Source of the DNA: Pisaster brevispinus
Taxonomy: Eukaryota; Echinodermata; Asteroidea; Forcipulatida; Asteriidae
Length of the DNA: 64,000 nt
Direction: 5' to 3'
NCBI GenBank assembly: GCA_023634235.1
Contig: JAMKCF010000009.1
Coordinates: 9,362,001 to 9,426,000 of the forward strand
How positions within the stretch are numbered: position 1 is the first letter of the stretch; every line of letters begins with the position of its first letter. Positions 1-13,305 of this stretch are shown piece by piece. A model generated the notes under the pieces. It was not told the DNA's origin. It made no database searches and saw nothing but the letters and a program-made list of their open reading frames with translations. Both the position numbers and the translations under genes were made by a program.

Positions 1-1916
1 GAGGCTTGTATAAATGTGACCAAAGAATGAGCGATACAAATGTTAATGGTGACAGTTCGTGTATGGGGAAAAGTTTATGGCTCACGATGGAGAAATCTGT
101 CCAATAAAAGAGAATTTTTATTATCTGAGCCTTTTGCTTGTTTTGGGGGTTTTTGTTTATGGGAGAAAAATGCATCCCTGACAGTGCATTTAGGGCTGGA
201 CCCGCATGATTTGGCTCACGGTATTGTATTTGGCCCATCGCAGATTATTTGCTGTCCGTTGGTAAACCAAACGCAACCGTACCAAACTTTTTAAAAATTT
301 GCCTTAAAGGGGCTTTATCGTCATGGTTATAGTCTGCTTGTGGCTGCGGGCATGGAAACATGAACTCGCGTCCAGTTACTACACGCGCGCGCTGACCATC
401 ATATCACAATATTAATACAAACTTTAAATGGCGCCGTCATTATCATCGCGCGCGCGTATGCAGTCGCTGGGTGAGAGTTCAGAATTCAATGTCTGACCAC
501 AGACTCCCTGTGATCAAGACGACCCTGACGCAGCCCCTTTAACATAATGCAGCGCCACAGTAATACACTATTGGTTTGAAGGTTCATTTTATATTCGCCA
601 AGAATGTAAACTAAAAGAACTAATGTCTGCTATTGTCTGCACAATATAGGTTATCAAAATATCAAACGATTGTCAGCACCTGCATGTGGAAAATTAGAAA
701 ACCGTGTGAAAGGTCATGACATTGTTAACAACCTTGTAGAACAACAATAGCCTACAACTGTGTTTCAAATTACATTATTGAATTACGTACGGTTTCACAA
801 TGGGCCGTAACAAGAGACGCTGACCATAAAATGGATGGTATAAATTGTCGATGTTTCTTTTGCAAAGGTGTGTTCATTCTTGCTCTCAACCATCATTCTA
901 ACAATAGCTGTCGAGAGATATGTCTTTAAAAAGAAATATAAAGCTCCAACCAATTGACAGAGACATGTGCTTATTTTATTTAGTTTTAAGTATGCATGTT
1001 TTGTATTAAATACATGGATTGTTATCTGCAGTGAAGAGGCAAAATAAATAAATTTAAATATTGCACAAAAATACTTATGGCCTAATGTGTCGGCCCATAG
1101 CAAAGTCTTCCTCGCAGACTGTTTCTTAATTTAAATCTCTACACAAGTTGCTTAAAGATGTCAGATGTAGGAGTACATTTCTCCGGATGATTGACTCCGT
1201 CACGAACACCAACCAAATAATTCGGTGTTTAGGCGTCAGAGATAGAGTCGTCCATTTAAAAAAAATCTTTTTTATCGTCACTAAAGCGAAATTATGTCTT
1301 TAAGTTTCCACGGTCTAAGCGTTTTATTATAAGGCCATTTTTCTTCAGGCCGTGTTTAGAAAGACCTTGTTTAGGAGGCTTTGTTTAGAAAACTAAACCA
1401 AATAGGTATGTCGTCCGTAAACAAAAACGAACAGTGAAAATGAGAGCGTGAAACGCAAGGACGAATAGGTAGCACTAGTTACTGTAGGCATATACGTTTT
1501 CAAGGCGAGTTGGTGAAGATTGGAGCTTAAACGTGGATGTATCAAAACCGAACTCAATAACAAACCACGTGTCTAACGAATTACAATTGCCTACCTCAAT
1601 AATGTTAATAATTGCACACTTTTGTAGGTTAGTGATCTGAAAATCCCCCAAACCAGACAGATATTACGACAATATTGTCCTTTTTTTCTCTTCAGCTCGT
1701 CTGACCATAGATCTGATTTGTCTTCAATTAGATTAGAGCGCCTCTATCTAGTACCTAGGCTTCGTGCGGTAACAAAACATCTACAAAGTTATTAAGTAAT
1801 AAATAATTTAAGAAATATTCCTCAAAGTTATACAATTTAGTGAACATGATACGTCACGCATACTTGTGTGATCACTTCATGCAATTCATAACATGAACCT
1901 TTGTTTGAAAGATTAT

Positions 1917-2115
1917 TATTATTATACATTTCTGGTAATGCAACCAGGGATGCCTCATAAGTGAACTTATTCACTGTAGCTCGAAAGCCTGTGAGGAAAC
2001 AAGAATGCTTGCTATGTGAATCAGAAACACAGGGGTCAACCTCTCTTCATACTCTTCCGTCACGATCGGTTCTTTTACGCGCACCATCAATCCCAGTACA
2101 TGGGACATGGACAAA
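1917..2115 (+). repeat. Dispersed repeat, family shared with 30742-31062
   Basis: This stretch contains the phrases TTTCTGGTAATG, TCACTGTAGCTCG, GCTTGCTATGTGAA and CCCAGTACATGGGAC. The same phrases occur in the same order around 30745-30935. It is therefore an old interspersed repeat copy. This copy lacks the tRNA-like box B part that is present in the 30742 copy. Confidence 0.7.
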
Positions 2116-3177
2116 GTAATTATGGTTAAGTATATTGCTAAGATGCATATGAGTGTGTATTTTCTCTTAAGCATACCATTCATCATCTAAAGTATTGTTT
2201 ATCTAACAAGCCCATAGAAAACACGAGCCAGGGCTTCAAGAAGATGTTCAAACACTCGGCCGTTATATTGCTACAGGGTTGCCATGATCGAACTGAGCAT
2301 GTGTTGTATCTAATCTATGCAGTTGAAGTGTTTGAACTAAAAGATGGAGTCACCCTTGACCATACTAAAGCAAGTTGTGTAAATCTGTTTGTCTTCGAGT
2401 CCACTCCTCTAGCAAAAGAAGAAAGTATGGACTCACCATCCAGAAAATACCAGAGCGATTTTCCCTTCCCTCATCCATTTATGCCTTGAGTGCCCAATAA
2501 TGCTACACAGTACATCAGCAGACACTCCTGGCCGCAATTACTACCAGTGTTTTTTTTAAGCAGGACAGATCTTTTCAGAACTAAGTCGTCTCCTGAATCC
2601 AAAAACTACTCCGCAGCAGTAGCATCAACAGCAAGACAATTTCTCAAATACACTCCACACATCAAAGTAGATACGTTACATACGTATAGTGTTATACCGA
2701 GTATTATATATTGTTAATACCTCACCATGCAAAGCCTCAAAACCCATCGCAATGCCATAAAAACATAATAATTAGCTTTATATTTTTCAATTTTAATCTT
2801 CTAACAAGCAATTCTATGCCCGCAAAAATTCGCTATGCTCATTTCTGGATGGCTGAGTGATTACTGGTATTAAACGATAATCATTTGGAATAATTTACGT
2901 CGGGCACGTGTATACACCAAAAACCTTCACGCCGTCCCATATTTGAGGGCACACGGTGGTGTCGCAACGAGGGTCTTCCTGAGACTCCTACCTCCGTGGC
3001 CTAAGCTTGCTCTCATAAAACTGAGTCGGATATGTGGCTATTCAACTCGCGGCAAATGTTACCGACTGACCAGCTGAATTCTAACAATTTGTGTTTTATT
3101 CTAGGTTTATTTGTATTGTCAAGAAAGCAATTGACAATAAACACGCAACCACCAACTGCATCATATTATAACCACCT

Positions 3178-3268
3178 AGTGTTGTAGCCGTCGAAATTGG
3201 TCTCAGTCTTCCCTAGTGTGTCGGTCTTGGTCTTGGTCTCAGACTGCTTGGTCTTGACTACAACACTG
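3178..3268. repeat. Short MITE-like element with AGTGTTGTAG ends
   Basis: The segment begins AGTGTTGTAGCCGTC and ends GTCTTGACTACAACACT, so the two ends are inverted repeats of AGTGTTGTAG. Between them are GGTCTTGGTCTC-type simple repeats. The ends match those of the larger element at 40777-41261, which suggests one non-autonomous family. Confidence 0.55.
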
Positions 3269-6200
3269 ACCGTATACGAGCTGTTTCCCCAACAAATATA
3301 TCCATTTCATTCAATGAAATATCCGCCTAATACAATACTTTTTATTGTGATGATATATTAATAATAAGATCCATCGGATTAAGGTGCCGTTTTCCTCTAA
3401 CAGCGTCCATGGCTCCTCGATCTCTATGGTTACTTAGCCGCCTCATAAATAAGAACGTACTCGGGCCTACCGACCGTATAGGCAAGAATCCCCGATGCAA
3501 GAATTTAAAGAATGCAATCAACACCATGTATAAAATACAAAGGGTACTTCAAGACCCTCTCCTTAACGAAACGAGCATCACTATTTAACAAAAAATCCTA
3601 TTATGGAGTCCTATTTCATTAGTATACAACCAAACACATGTAACGTTGAACGTTGTAACCACACATCACATGCAGAAACAGCGTGGACAATCGAACAAAC
3701 AAATTCAATATTGATTCATAATCTGCTTGGAATGCTCATCTCCTATGGGATGAATTGAAAGCTTAAAATATAATCCGGCAATTTTTTTTATTCAAAATTT
3801 GTTAATAGCAGTGTTGACTCACCTCGAACTTTCAATGAATATGGCCGTCACTGCGTAGAGAATCCCACTTGTCGTTTCTCGATCCCGTGTGCGTATCTGT
3901 GAGATTTCTACCCCAGTCGGTCAAGCAAAGGGGTGCGTCCAACCTCTCGCCAACAAGTTTTATTTGCACAGTGTCATTCCGAGCCTGATTTATCGGTAAA
4001 TGAGTGCAATTTATCCGACTAATAATCGGTCTCTGATACTATGTGCACAACAACTATTTTACAAGCACATGTACCTATGATTGACAGTCAGTGTAGCCTT
4101 GCTCTGATTGTGGAAGAAGAGCTGTTTTTTTATGAATATGCATCAGCAAAATTTCAGACCAATCATATTATGAGAACGCTTGCCTGTCCCTGTCCACTCT
4201 CAGCAGTTGAACGTCAGCTGTATGTACATGTACATGTACACATTGTATTATTAGCCTTCGTCTTGTCGGTATAGCCTAAACGCATTACGTCATACGTTTA
4301 TTTTGATCCGCGTCATCGACAAGACAAAACCATGGAGGTAGAAACTTCCATGACAAAACAAACAGCCCGGTTTGAAACCATCATGTAGCTAAGGATGGAC
4401 CTCTGTAAAGTCTAATTGCTCATTGTTCTCACTATCGGTAACTGACACGACCATGGTCCAAATACTGCGTTTATGCCTATATGGGTAATTAATGTTCATG
4501 TTTCTGTGAGGGTCAGGTGCGTGTACAAACGCTGACCTCCGGCGTTTCCATGCCGCCTGAACCTACACCATTAGCCCTTGAACGACCTTAAAACAAAACA
4601 TCGCATTCCTAAGCTTGCACCTCACGCTGTGCCATCTGTGTTGTACAACAAAATGCGTCCCTAATAAACTAGTGATGTGAAATTAATAAATGCACAATAA
4701 TGAGAGCATTGAGCTAACTAACAAGGCCGCGATTTACGTACAAATGTATTGATTTATTCGAATTATATATATATAATCAGTACGTACGACTGCATTGTTG
4801 GGCTTGATGGTTCTAGAGTGAGGACCACAGCATTTTTACAACGCCGTTTGTGGTCAAACCATTGCTCTATGGTAAAACACAACCGTACACGGCCACCTGA
4901 CTGATTGAGGCGTCAGGTTCGAACTGCAATCGTTTCTCTGGAACTCCGTGGAGTCTACGAAACAGTTGAATTTCTAGATTTTTTCTTTTAAATTGAAATC
5001 ACGACGCCATAGCCACTTTCACATGTAAAGGGAAAGAGAGTAACAAAACAAACCAACACACCAACAAACAAATAAATAGATAAACCATCAACTTACCAAC
5101 AACAACAAAATAAACAAACGCAAATCTGAGGTAAATGAATGGTGGTTGTTTGAGAGACGTCTGCAGTGAACATCCTTATCCCCGTTCTCTGTTTAAGAAG
5201 GTGCAACTTGATCCCACGATTCCTAATAGCCATGCATCTTCATTGATTCGTTGTCTTTTTTTACACCTTTATTAATTGTACATTTCTAAAGACAAGACAT
5301 CTTAATTTAATTGTTTCACCCTAAAAGCTAGCACATAAAGTTTCTACTCTTGTTCTCTTAGAATCCTCAAAACGACTAGCTATCAACACATCAACAGAGG
5401 GCAGTATTTCATATGTAGGTAAATAACTTTACTTTTGCCCACAGACTTCCATCGGCCAATAATTATTTGCAACAGATCCAGAACGTATACGCAAACATTC
5501 TTACTGCATTTTTATTAACATGTACAAAATATGTTACACTATGAAATATGAAATATATGAAATCTACGTTTTAATTTAAGGGTATTTTTTAATAAACTTG
5601 TAACCTTTCCAATAAATTGTCGACCATAACTAATATCTCACACAATATTCTGTGTAAACTCATTTATTAATTTTACCCGATTGGTAGCTGATACTACTAG
5701 GCTATATTGCGTTTATGCTTTTTACATAAAATGAAATAGTATAAAAAAGGTTCATTTGAAGGAGGTTTCAACTTCCGAAAATATCAATAAGCAAACATAG
5801 TTATAAGATTGCTGTCCAAATACTGTAACATTCCCAGAGCCTGTTTTAAAGATTCATCATATGAAGATATGTTTGTTATCTCTACTTCAAACAGTGTTAT
5901 AGAAGAAGAGACCTTAACACCCCAGTTTCGAGACCTTAACACCAACTCATCTCTTGCGGTGTTACAGCAGTGACAAGAAGACCGAGACTGGGGAAGAAGG
6001 AGACACCGGTTCAGAAACCCTTCACACCGAATTCAAGCAGTGTTGTACCAGTGTTGAGAAGGTCAACACCACTGGTGTAGAAAGATACGACATCAGCTTC
6101 AAATTACCTACAACACCGACTTCATGTCAAGACCGCAACGAGACCGCAGAGGGAGACATCGATTTCGAGACCAGCAACGCTGGTTTCGAGTTTGAAACAT

Positions 6201-6560
6201 GGTCACATTTTGTTTTTTAAACCTTGTCTATCTTCATAATTCGTAATCTTGACCCTTTGGCGCAAATGACAACCCTCCGGAAAGGATCTGTTTCCCGGAT
6301 TGTTCGTTGTTATGTTTCCCCAGGTATAACTGGAAATTTTAAATTACATGAACAATAGTTAACAAAGGGGTAATGAGCGGCACTTGTACCTTTCAGACAG
6401 TTGTCTATAGTTTTAGTTTAAAAGCAACATTAGCCAGTTTACTAAAAAAAAACACTAGTATTTACACATTACACAGGCTGCTTTCCTTCGTTAACCTTTA
6501 AGTTATAGATCTTACGATCTTATTAGATTAAACAAAATTTGGGCCGTGCATTTTAAAGTC

Positions 6561-6566
6561 TTTATT
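6561..6566 (-). terminator. Candidate poly(A) signal of the SLC51A-like gene
   Basis: TTTATT on the plus strand reads AATAAA on the minus strand. It lies about 115 bases downstream of the stop codon at 6681-6683 of the minus-strand SLC51A-like gene. This is a normal distance for a short 3' UTR. No cleavage-site evidence is available. Confidence 0.5.
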
Positions 6567-6680
6567 ATTGTCGCAAAAATTGGTTCAAATCACTTGGAAT
6601 CGGATAGACGGAGATGGTATCACTGTATGCTAGTGCAATATGTAGCTCAACATACGTGTAAAATCGTGCATTATACTTCG

Positions 6681-9600
6681 CTACACTTCACTCGCAGTCT
6701 TTTGGTTTATTTCATTCATCACCTTTTCGTTGATAAGCCCGTTGTTGTTATGACTGGAGTCACTTTCATTCTCTGATGGTGTCATCTTTTTTTCTGTGCC
6801 TTTCTGTTGTTCTGACTCCATAGTAACGACCGAATACTGCCCAAACATGGCCAGCCGACCGCCAACGGGGGCACTCTCGTCTACGATGTCCATGTTGCCG
6901 AATCGACCCCGGAAGTACATCCGGCTGAGAACCCCGAAGAACAGCATCTCCACCACGACCATCATGTCGCCAATATCTGAAATAAGGGGGGGGGGGTATG
7001 AATTTTAGAACCAAAAGAAAGACGACCCTAAGTTGGCTTATTTCTATTTTCATAATTTGCAAAAGAATATCAATGACAAAACTTGTCAAATCTGTTTTTC
7101 TGGAGTATTATTGCTCCTTAGGCCTAGGACACTAGGCCTACAAGCTAAATACAAAAAAAAGCTATACAAGCTAAAAAAACACAAATAAATCATAACATTG
7201 TATTGAAAAGACTCTTGGTGTTTTTTTCTTACTTAACCCTCTGGCCATTTATGTGTTCTTTTGTTCCGTACAAGTGTCACCAGGTTCAATACATATTTTG
7301 TAATCCTTTACCCCAGTGGCGTAACTGGGGTCGATTTCACAAAAATAGTCCCAACTTAAGACTAGTCCTAGGAGTTATTAAAAACTTAAGGCTAGTCCTA
7401 AGTTAGGACGAGTAACTCGTCCTAACTCGAGATAAGACTAGTCTTAACTCTTTGTGAAATCCACCCCTGGACATTTTACTGGGGTCGGGGGCAAACGGGG
7501 GCAAAGGCATGATTGAGGGGCTTATTTGGGTGGCAAGGGGGAGGGTTACGAGGGGTGGGGCTTCCACCCCGCCCCACCCCTCCCCAAAATGTTTACGCTT
7601 CTGCTTTACTCCCAACGTCAATATTGGATTAAAATGTACATTATTGTGCTTTGATATTATCGTCGATCATCAAGGAACTTACAGTTTGCTCTGGAGTCGG
7701 AATTAAATGGAGGCACACACGGTATGACACCAATATCAGCGAGGACGGCCAGAACCAGGTTCTGTGTGCTGATGAGAATCAGCACCATCTGCACGATGAA
7801 AAACTTGGGTTTGATGCGGTAAGATTTGAGGGGTTCCAGCGAGGCAGTTAGGAAGAGGATGATGCCGTAGAGGGCGAACAGACCAGAGGTAATTGAGATG
7901 GTCGTCAGGTAGATGTATGGCTCATTCAAGGCGATCTATAATTTGACAGGATTGAAATGGAGACGTTTTTAATTGACACGGTGTGACTTGAAGAGTGGTC
8001 AGACACCTGGCGATCTTTGTTCACACCAGGGACGGGCAAGCTATATTATTCGAATTGCACAATGGGTGACATTGCTGTTCAATTATCTAAGTCATTGAAA
8101 GCTATATATTTCTCCACTAAATCCTGATCTAAGAATTTTACTGTTAATCATTGTCATTATTTCATGACTCCTTGCACCCACGTCACACGCGGCGACTTTG
8201 CCACTCCCACCAATTTGAGAGTCAATAGGTGAAGCGTGTAAACGCCGCATTGCCCAAAATACTACACTGTAGGCATATAACACACGAGGACATTGACTCA
8301 AAAAATGGCGCAACCAAGATAAGTTGTGATGATGACGTCAGGTGAATTTGGGTCAATCATCATCCTGTGGCATGCGCTGCAGACGACTACAAGTTTCTTC
8401 CAATTACTGCGATCTTGGGCACGTGTTGCGATTTTGTCTGCTCGCATCATACCCCATCTCCCAGCAGGCGTTGAAGATGTTAGATATTATGTGCGTTGCA
8501 TTCCTGGTCTCTCTTTCCCATGGGTTGGTGTCAATAGGAAAATAGGGTTTAACAAGTTTGTGATAAATCTTAAGGGTTGGAATTTGCAGTATTTTTGAAA
8601 GCGATGGGGGCGTGTGTTTTATCCAAATTCACGTGGTGCAAAACAAGTAAAGCGAACTACTTTTGTCATTGTTGATGTTAATATTAATATATTTAGTTGG
8701 CCATTGATACAAGAAAGCAACATTCAGGCAGTCGGTCAAGGTAAGATAAAACTGTAATTGTCATGCAAGGAAATTAGCCCGTGAACGCGCCCTCAAGCGG
8801 TCGAAAATACTGCCAATTCAGTGAGTTTTGTTGCCGGGACCGAAGGAGAATTTGGCGGAGATGTGATTAAAAAGAATGACATATGCTACTCTGTCATCGA
8901 TGCAAATGGTTTATTTTGACCATTGTTTTCATCGATCCTCTCTGCACTGAGTCCGCAGAGGGCGTTACTTAAACGCAACTGCTTGGTGTCCACATAACGT
9001 GCACGTTTAAAGAGGAAACTGGTTGGGTAGCACGAAGTTTGTTTTATTTGGAAAATATTCCACGGAGACCATGGCATACCAGGGTTATTGTATAAATACC
9101 TCAGTAACCACTGCCTAAAATTGACATTTCAAACCCGGGGCTAATCCAGTTTGGCCTTACCTCCCCGTGTTTGTATTTCCCATCAGTCCATAACACCAAG
9201 GAGATAAAGAAGGTCAAAGGTCGTACGAAGGCCACCTGCATCACTAGCCGCCTCAGTCGACGAAGGTTCTTCCTGTTGGATGTCAGAGATAATTGAGAAA
9301 AATGAAATGCTGTAAAATGAATTAAACCAACATGCCCTAAAGTGCTTCCATAGCTTACCATGACTCCCAATGGCTACCACGCTCAGTATGCGCACATCTT
9401 ATGCCATGGTAGTCCATAGACTCATGTTTGTTTATAAATTACGGATCCTTGACTTTTCCACGAGTTCCCATCTTCACTCTAGGCTAAGCATGTCAGTTCC
9501 CTCTATTGAGTTTATACTAAAGCACCCCAAATAATGAAATTGCCAACACTATATTGCAGTCCGAAAACTTATTTCGGTGTGTCTCATGGTAAATTAAACA

Positions 9601-12600
9601 TTTTGGGATCTACTGTGCTTTCTGTCATTAAATTAAATATAAAATATAAACGCCAACAATGTCCTACTGTTGTCGCCCACTAAATCCACAGATTTTTGGA
9701 GTGAGGAAATTTGTATGAAATTTTTGTAAAGGGACAAAAATTCATAAAGGTCACACTGCAAACCGGATGATTCACAGCGTAAGGTTTCTTACGGTGTGAT
9801 GGTGATCTTGGGCAAACAGCAGGGGCAGCAACACGTGAGAGGAGGGCTAGCCAGTGACAACTGCTTATCTTTAAGTTTCTCCACCACAGCGTGCTTGCCT
9901 CCGTAGTAGTCGATGATGAGCATGAGGAATTGGAACAGAGCAACTGAGAAATACCTGAGTAAACAAAGAGACAATGAGGTGATTATAGATTATAGCGCTG
10001 CATTTGAAATTTCATTTGGATGTTAGAGTTTTAGTTTCTTCACTGTTTTGTAAAGCCGTGTAGCATTGGACCTTTTGGGGTAAACTAACCAAGCAAATAG
10101 GTAACTTGACTATTTTTAAGTCCAGTGAGAACAGCACAGGAAAATCTCACACGGGTAACTTAAACGAGTCCGATGGGTAGTTTAACCGGCAACCTTCTGC
10201 CAAGATGCATGAAAATGTAGTCAAACTGACTGTGTAGATAAAGCTATTACCATGCATAAAGACCTTGCCCCGGTGTACGACCGTGTCCGGATAAAGCGAC
10301 GTTGGCTACGGCTAAGGCATTGGGCAGCAGCGACAACGTTGATAAATATGCCTTATAAGCAATCCGGCCATGTCCACTACCGAAGCCGGTAATTCGGACA
10401 CGGCCTTAGATTGGCTCGATACTAATGCACTAGCAGCTTTCAAGGAAGGTGGTTGTATTCACTAGAAAGATGCGACTGAGAGAAAAAAGACGCAATGCCG
10501 AAAAAAGACGTCATGCCGGAAAAAAGACGCAATGCCGAAAAAAGACGTCATGCCGAAAAAGACACCATGCCGAAAAAAGACGCCATGCGTCTGTGCGGCT
10601 ACGGAAACCTGTCCATCACGAAGTTGACGCACAATCGTTTATTTTACTATATTTATTATATTATTATTATTTTTGTTTCTCTTCACAAATTCAACAACGA
10701 CTTTACACACAAAAGAGAAACACTTAAGTTAAAATACATATGCAGAAGGTTGTAGACTGAGGAGGAAATTGAAAGTTTGTCCTATAACCAAAAGGTTCAG
10801 TCCGCAAATAAAACTATTGCTAAAAAGTTCAGTCGGGCATTATACACTAGACAACTACAAAGACATACACAATAGTACAAACTTTGAGTTATATGGTTTG
10901 GGTTGTATCAAGAAAAAATGGAAACTGCTGATTTAAATAAAGAAATAGTTAAGCAATGGCTATTAATTGGCAATAAGTTTCACAAGGCAGGAAGGCTCGG
11001 AAAAAGAAATTTTGATTCTTTGTTGGAAAATGTCTACGTCGGTTAATTTGAAGCAAAGAGCTGTCAATGCCGGTGTGGTTATAAAATATTTGAATACACA
11101 AACATCAGCTCAACAGCTATCTCCTGGCCATAATCTTCAACAAGAGTACCGTTTTTCATTTCAAAGTCAAATTTTCAGCGTAAAAGGCGTCTGTTTTAGC
11201 CAACAGCCACATTGAGGATCGGTATTTGTTTCCTATATAATGTGGTTTAAAAACTGCAGTCAACAGGTTCGAACCACGTTCCAGTTTAAATGTTCGTGAT
11301 TGTCTGATTAAACAAATCTCAGTCACTTAAATGACATTTAAATGCAGGACGACAAGTAGTCCAACAGTTTTTCTTGTTGTTTTACTTACATCGATGCAAG
11401 AAGCATATTAAGAAGGTGAGCTGATGGAACGTACAAAGAAAACAGCGAGGTGACTGACATTACCTGCATTAGGATTTAAAAAAGGTAATGAAATGTCAAA
11501 ATAATGTTTGAAGGTGCTGTGTCGTCATGATCAAAACCATTGATCTCTATTATATTGATATCATAATGTTAAATGGCTTCTGACTGACACCCCGAACAAA
11601 GATACTGACAAAATGGGGAAATCGCCAACATAAGGGTATAGCTCAGTTAATCCGGAGGTCACAGGTTCAAATCCTGCTCTAGTCAACTTGTCTTTGTTCA
11701 ACCCAAAGCGAATCCAAGAAATGACAGAACTTACTGGATATATTCCCATCAGGACTATGAGGCGGACCCTTCGTCTACTGTTGGGAATCTTCTTGTTGAC
11801 ATTTATAACTGATTCTATGAATAGGGCCACGGTGAGAACCGACACAGCAGTCATGAAAAAGATGGCGACGATGCCAGCAACGCTCTGGCTTATATCTGCA
11901 GAAATGGAGCATTGGCGGTAAATATACAAATGAAATAAAAAATTGACAGGCGTAATGTTCATTTTCAGCGTCAGGGAATCAAGTGAAACAAAAAGATTTT
12001 TGATTGAAAAAGTGTCAGTGTGTTTGTATTAATTCCAGTGGTGAATTTTGAAACAGAAGCAAGAAAACAAAATTACGATGTTTTGCTTTTTATCAACCAT
12101 TACTTTATCATTTTCCATACATCATTGATATACTATTAAATTAATCATGACAAGTGGACGTCATGCTAAATCTTGAAGGCCTTTCTTGTTTGGATCAAGG
12201 ATTAACTTTTGGTCTAATTTGATTTAGAATTCAATTTAAAATACTGTTTGGATTCTCGTCTATAATCTGACCCAATAGACCCCTCTGATGCTGATACCAT
12301 CTTTGTCGAGTCCCCTTGGTGCAGTATTATCAATGCAAGCGGATTTAAATACCACCAAAAATGGTCCAGACTATTTTCCCTTCCAGCCTCGATTTGGTTA
12401 CACCATAATAGTTCTTTCTCTATGGCCACACTGGTTTAAAATGGGACAAATACTAGATACCCCAATGGTTTTAAAGTCCGGAGACAACTATGTCCCTCAA
12501 ACGGCCAACTGGGTTGTCGCTTTGGAGGGACGTGGGAGCAGAAAGAAAGGACCATTGATTTCTTCGAGGTCAGTCTTCGCCCTTGTGCGGCCAAAGTTCA

Positions 12601-13305
12601 AGACAAAATTGTTTTCAACGGGACGGTTTTTGCAAGATAAATAGACTGAAGAAGGCGAGTGGATTATAACGGGGTTGGGGGTTGGACAAAGGGATTAAGA
12701 ACTGTTTTCTTTCAGGGGTTAACCGCGGGAAGTACGAGATACAATTCGGTACCGTTATCTAAACAGTTCCAGACAGTGAGCATTGGCACTATGGTTTCTG
12801 GCCCATTTATCTTTGCTTTACGGATATATATACCATTGACATAAAATGTATATTCAAGAAAACTCACAAACACATTTTGTTAAGCACCAGCTTAGTTTTT
12901 AAAGAAACACTCTCTATTTTAAACCAAAGATAAACTAAATGTCAAACGGATTTAAATTTTAGAACAAGTACATTTTGTAGCATGCCTGTCCTGTGCCCAT
13001 TTAAAAACAATAAGTCAAATTTAACTCACTTTTAGAGGATGTCCTACTGGAAGTCGTTTTATACAAAAACAGGTATGTCTGAGACAAGTCATTATAATAA
13101 TGGTAGTCGATGATGCATTTGTGATTCAGTTATAGTAAAGGGTTAGAAAACGACAATTGAAGTCTGCCAATGATTCTCTTGTTTGACTCATTTGCTCTGA
13201 GTTTGGAACATATTCTCCAGGAGTGGTTGCAATCTTACCTTTGAAAAGTGCATCCGAAGTTAGCTCTCCAGACGGACAAGAACTAACGGTAATATTCGAC
13301 GCCAT
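6681..13305 (-). CDS. SLC51A: Organic solute transporter subunit alpha-like (SLC51A), seven coding exons
   Basis: Reading the minus strand, exons are 13305-13239, 11895-11735, 11463-11390, 9954-9793, 9272-9161, 7935-7683 and 6976-6681. All introns are GT-AG and the phases join cleanly to 374 residues plus stop; start ATG is at 13305-13303. Recognition rests on resemblance to vertebrate OST-alpha: a hydrophobic multi-pass core of roughly seven membrane segments, a DYYGG motif, the cysteine cluster CCCPCCLP, the PCVPPFNS segment (family: A-C-S-P-P-Y), and an LSRMYFR segment near the last helix (family: L-T-R-M-Y-Y-R). The C-terminal tail is hydrophilic and Ser/Asn/Glu-rich. In vertebrates OST-alpha pairs with a small beta subunit to move bile acids and steroid conjugates across the basolateral membrane; the substrate here is unknown. 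No beta subunit is visible. A SINE lies in the intron just below the 11735 donor. TMEM184 proteins share the fold but fit less well. Confidence 0.92.
7327..7478. repeat. Palindromic MITE inside the last SLC51A-like intron
   Basis: The left end reads GGTCGATTTCACAAAAATAG. The right end, read on the other strand, is GGGGTGGATTTCACAAAGAG. Nested inside are further self-complementary blocks such as ACTAGTCCTA, TAGTCCTAAGTTAGGACGAG and ACTCGTCCTAACTCGAG. The whole could fold as a long imperfect hairpin. It lies between exons 7683 and 6976 of the transporter gene. Confidence 0.65.
8225..8345 (-). repeat. Dispersed repeat copy (CRE-like palindrome family)
   Basis: It contains the phrases CACGAGGACATTGACTC, ATGGCGCAACCAAGAT and GATGACGTCAGGTGAATT. 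Their reverse complements occur, in diverged form, at 28060-28140 and 45975-46060. It is an old interspersed repeat that happens to carry a TGACGTCA core. Confidence 0.55.
10267..10412. repeat. Imperfect inverted-repeat element
   Basis: The left part contains GTACGACCGTGTCCGGATAA. The right part contains TTCGGACACGGCCTTA, whose complement TAAGGCCGTGTCCGAA resembles the left end. Blocks such as GGCTACGG, ACGTTGGC and CAACGTTG between them make a foldback plausible. It lies in the intron between transporter exons 11390 and 9954. A second element starting TTAGGCCGTGTACAAA is at 20213. Confidence 0.45.
10482..10590. repeat. 17-18 bp minisatellite
   Basis: About six tandem copies of a unit close to AAAAAAGACGCAATGCCG, varying at GACGTCATG, GACACCATG and GACGCCATG. 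The array lies within the intron between transporter exons 11390 and 9954. Because the unit is 17-18 bp, it keeps open frames through the array, but these frames are not genes. Confidence 0.85.
11572..11708 (+). repeat. tRNA-derived SINE, family 1, internally deleted
   Basis: The copy starts ATGGCTTCTGACTGACACC and keeps TATAGCTCAGTTAATCCGG, GGTTCAAATCCTGCTCTAG and the tail TCTTTGTTCAACCC. Compared with the copies at 48338 and 52144, about 20 bases between box A and TTAATCC are missing. It sits in the intron directly beside the 11735 donor of the SLC51A-like gene. Confidence 0.8.

Larger units (their letters stand above)
1..6560. other. Intergenic stretch with no supported gene
   Basis: I see no exon with a recognisable protein and good splice sites here. 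Open frames exist at about 2244-2489 and 5954-6220, but they resemble nothing known and lack splice context. The stretch holds a copy of a dispersed repeat near 1917-2115, a short inverted-repeat element near 3178-3268, and AT-rich low-complexity DNA. The region next to 6560 is downstream of the minus-strand SLC51A-like gene and may include its 3' flank. Confidence 0.6.

Noticed and set aside
10449..10727. Basic Lys/Arg-rich open frames
   Set aside because: They are generated by the 17-18 bp minisatellite at 10482-10590.
12288..12644. 118-codon open frame on the plus strand
   Set aside because: It lies in the transporter's first coding intron, has no family resemblance, and looks like repeat DNA.
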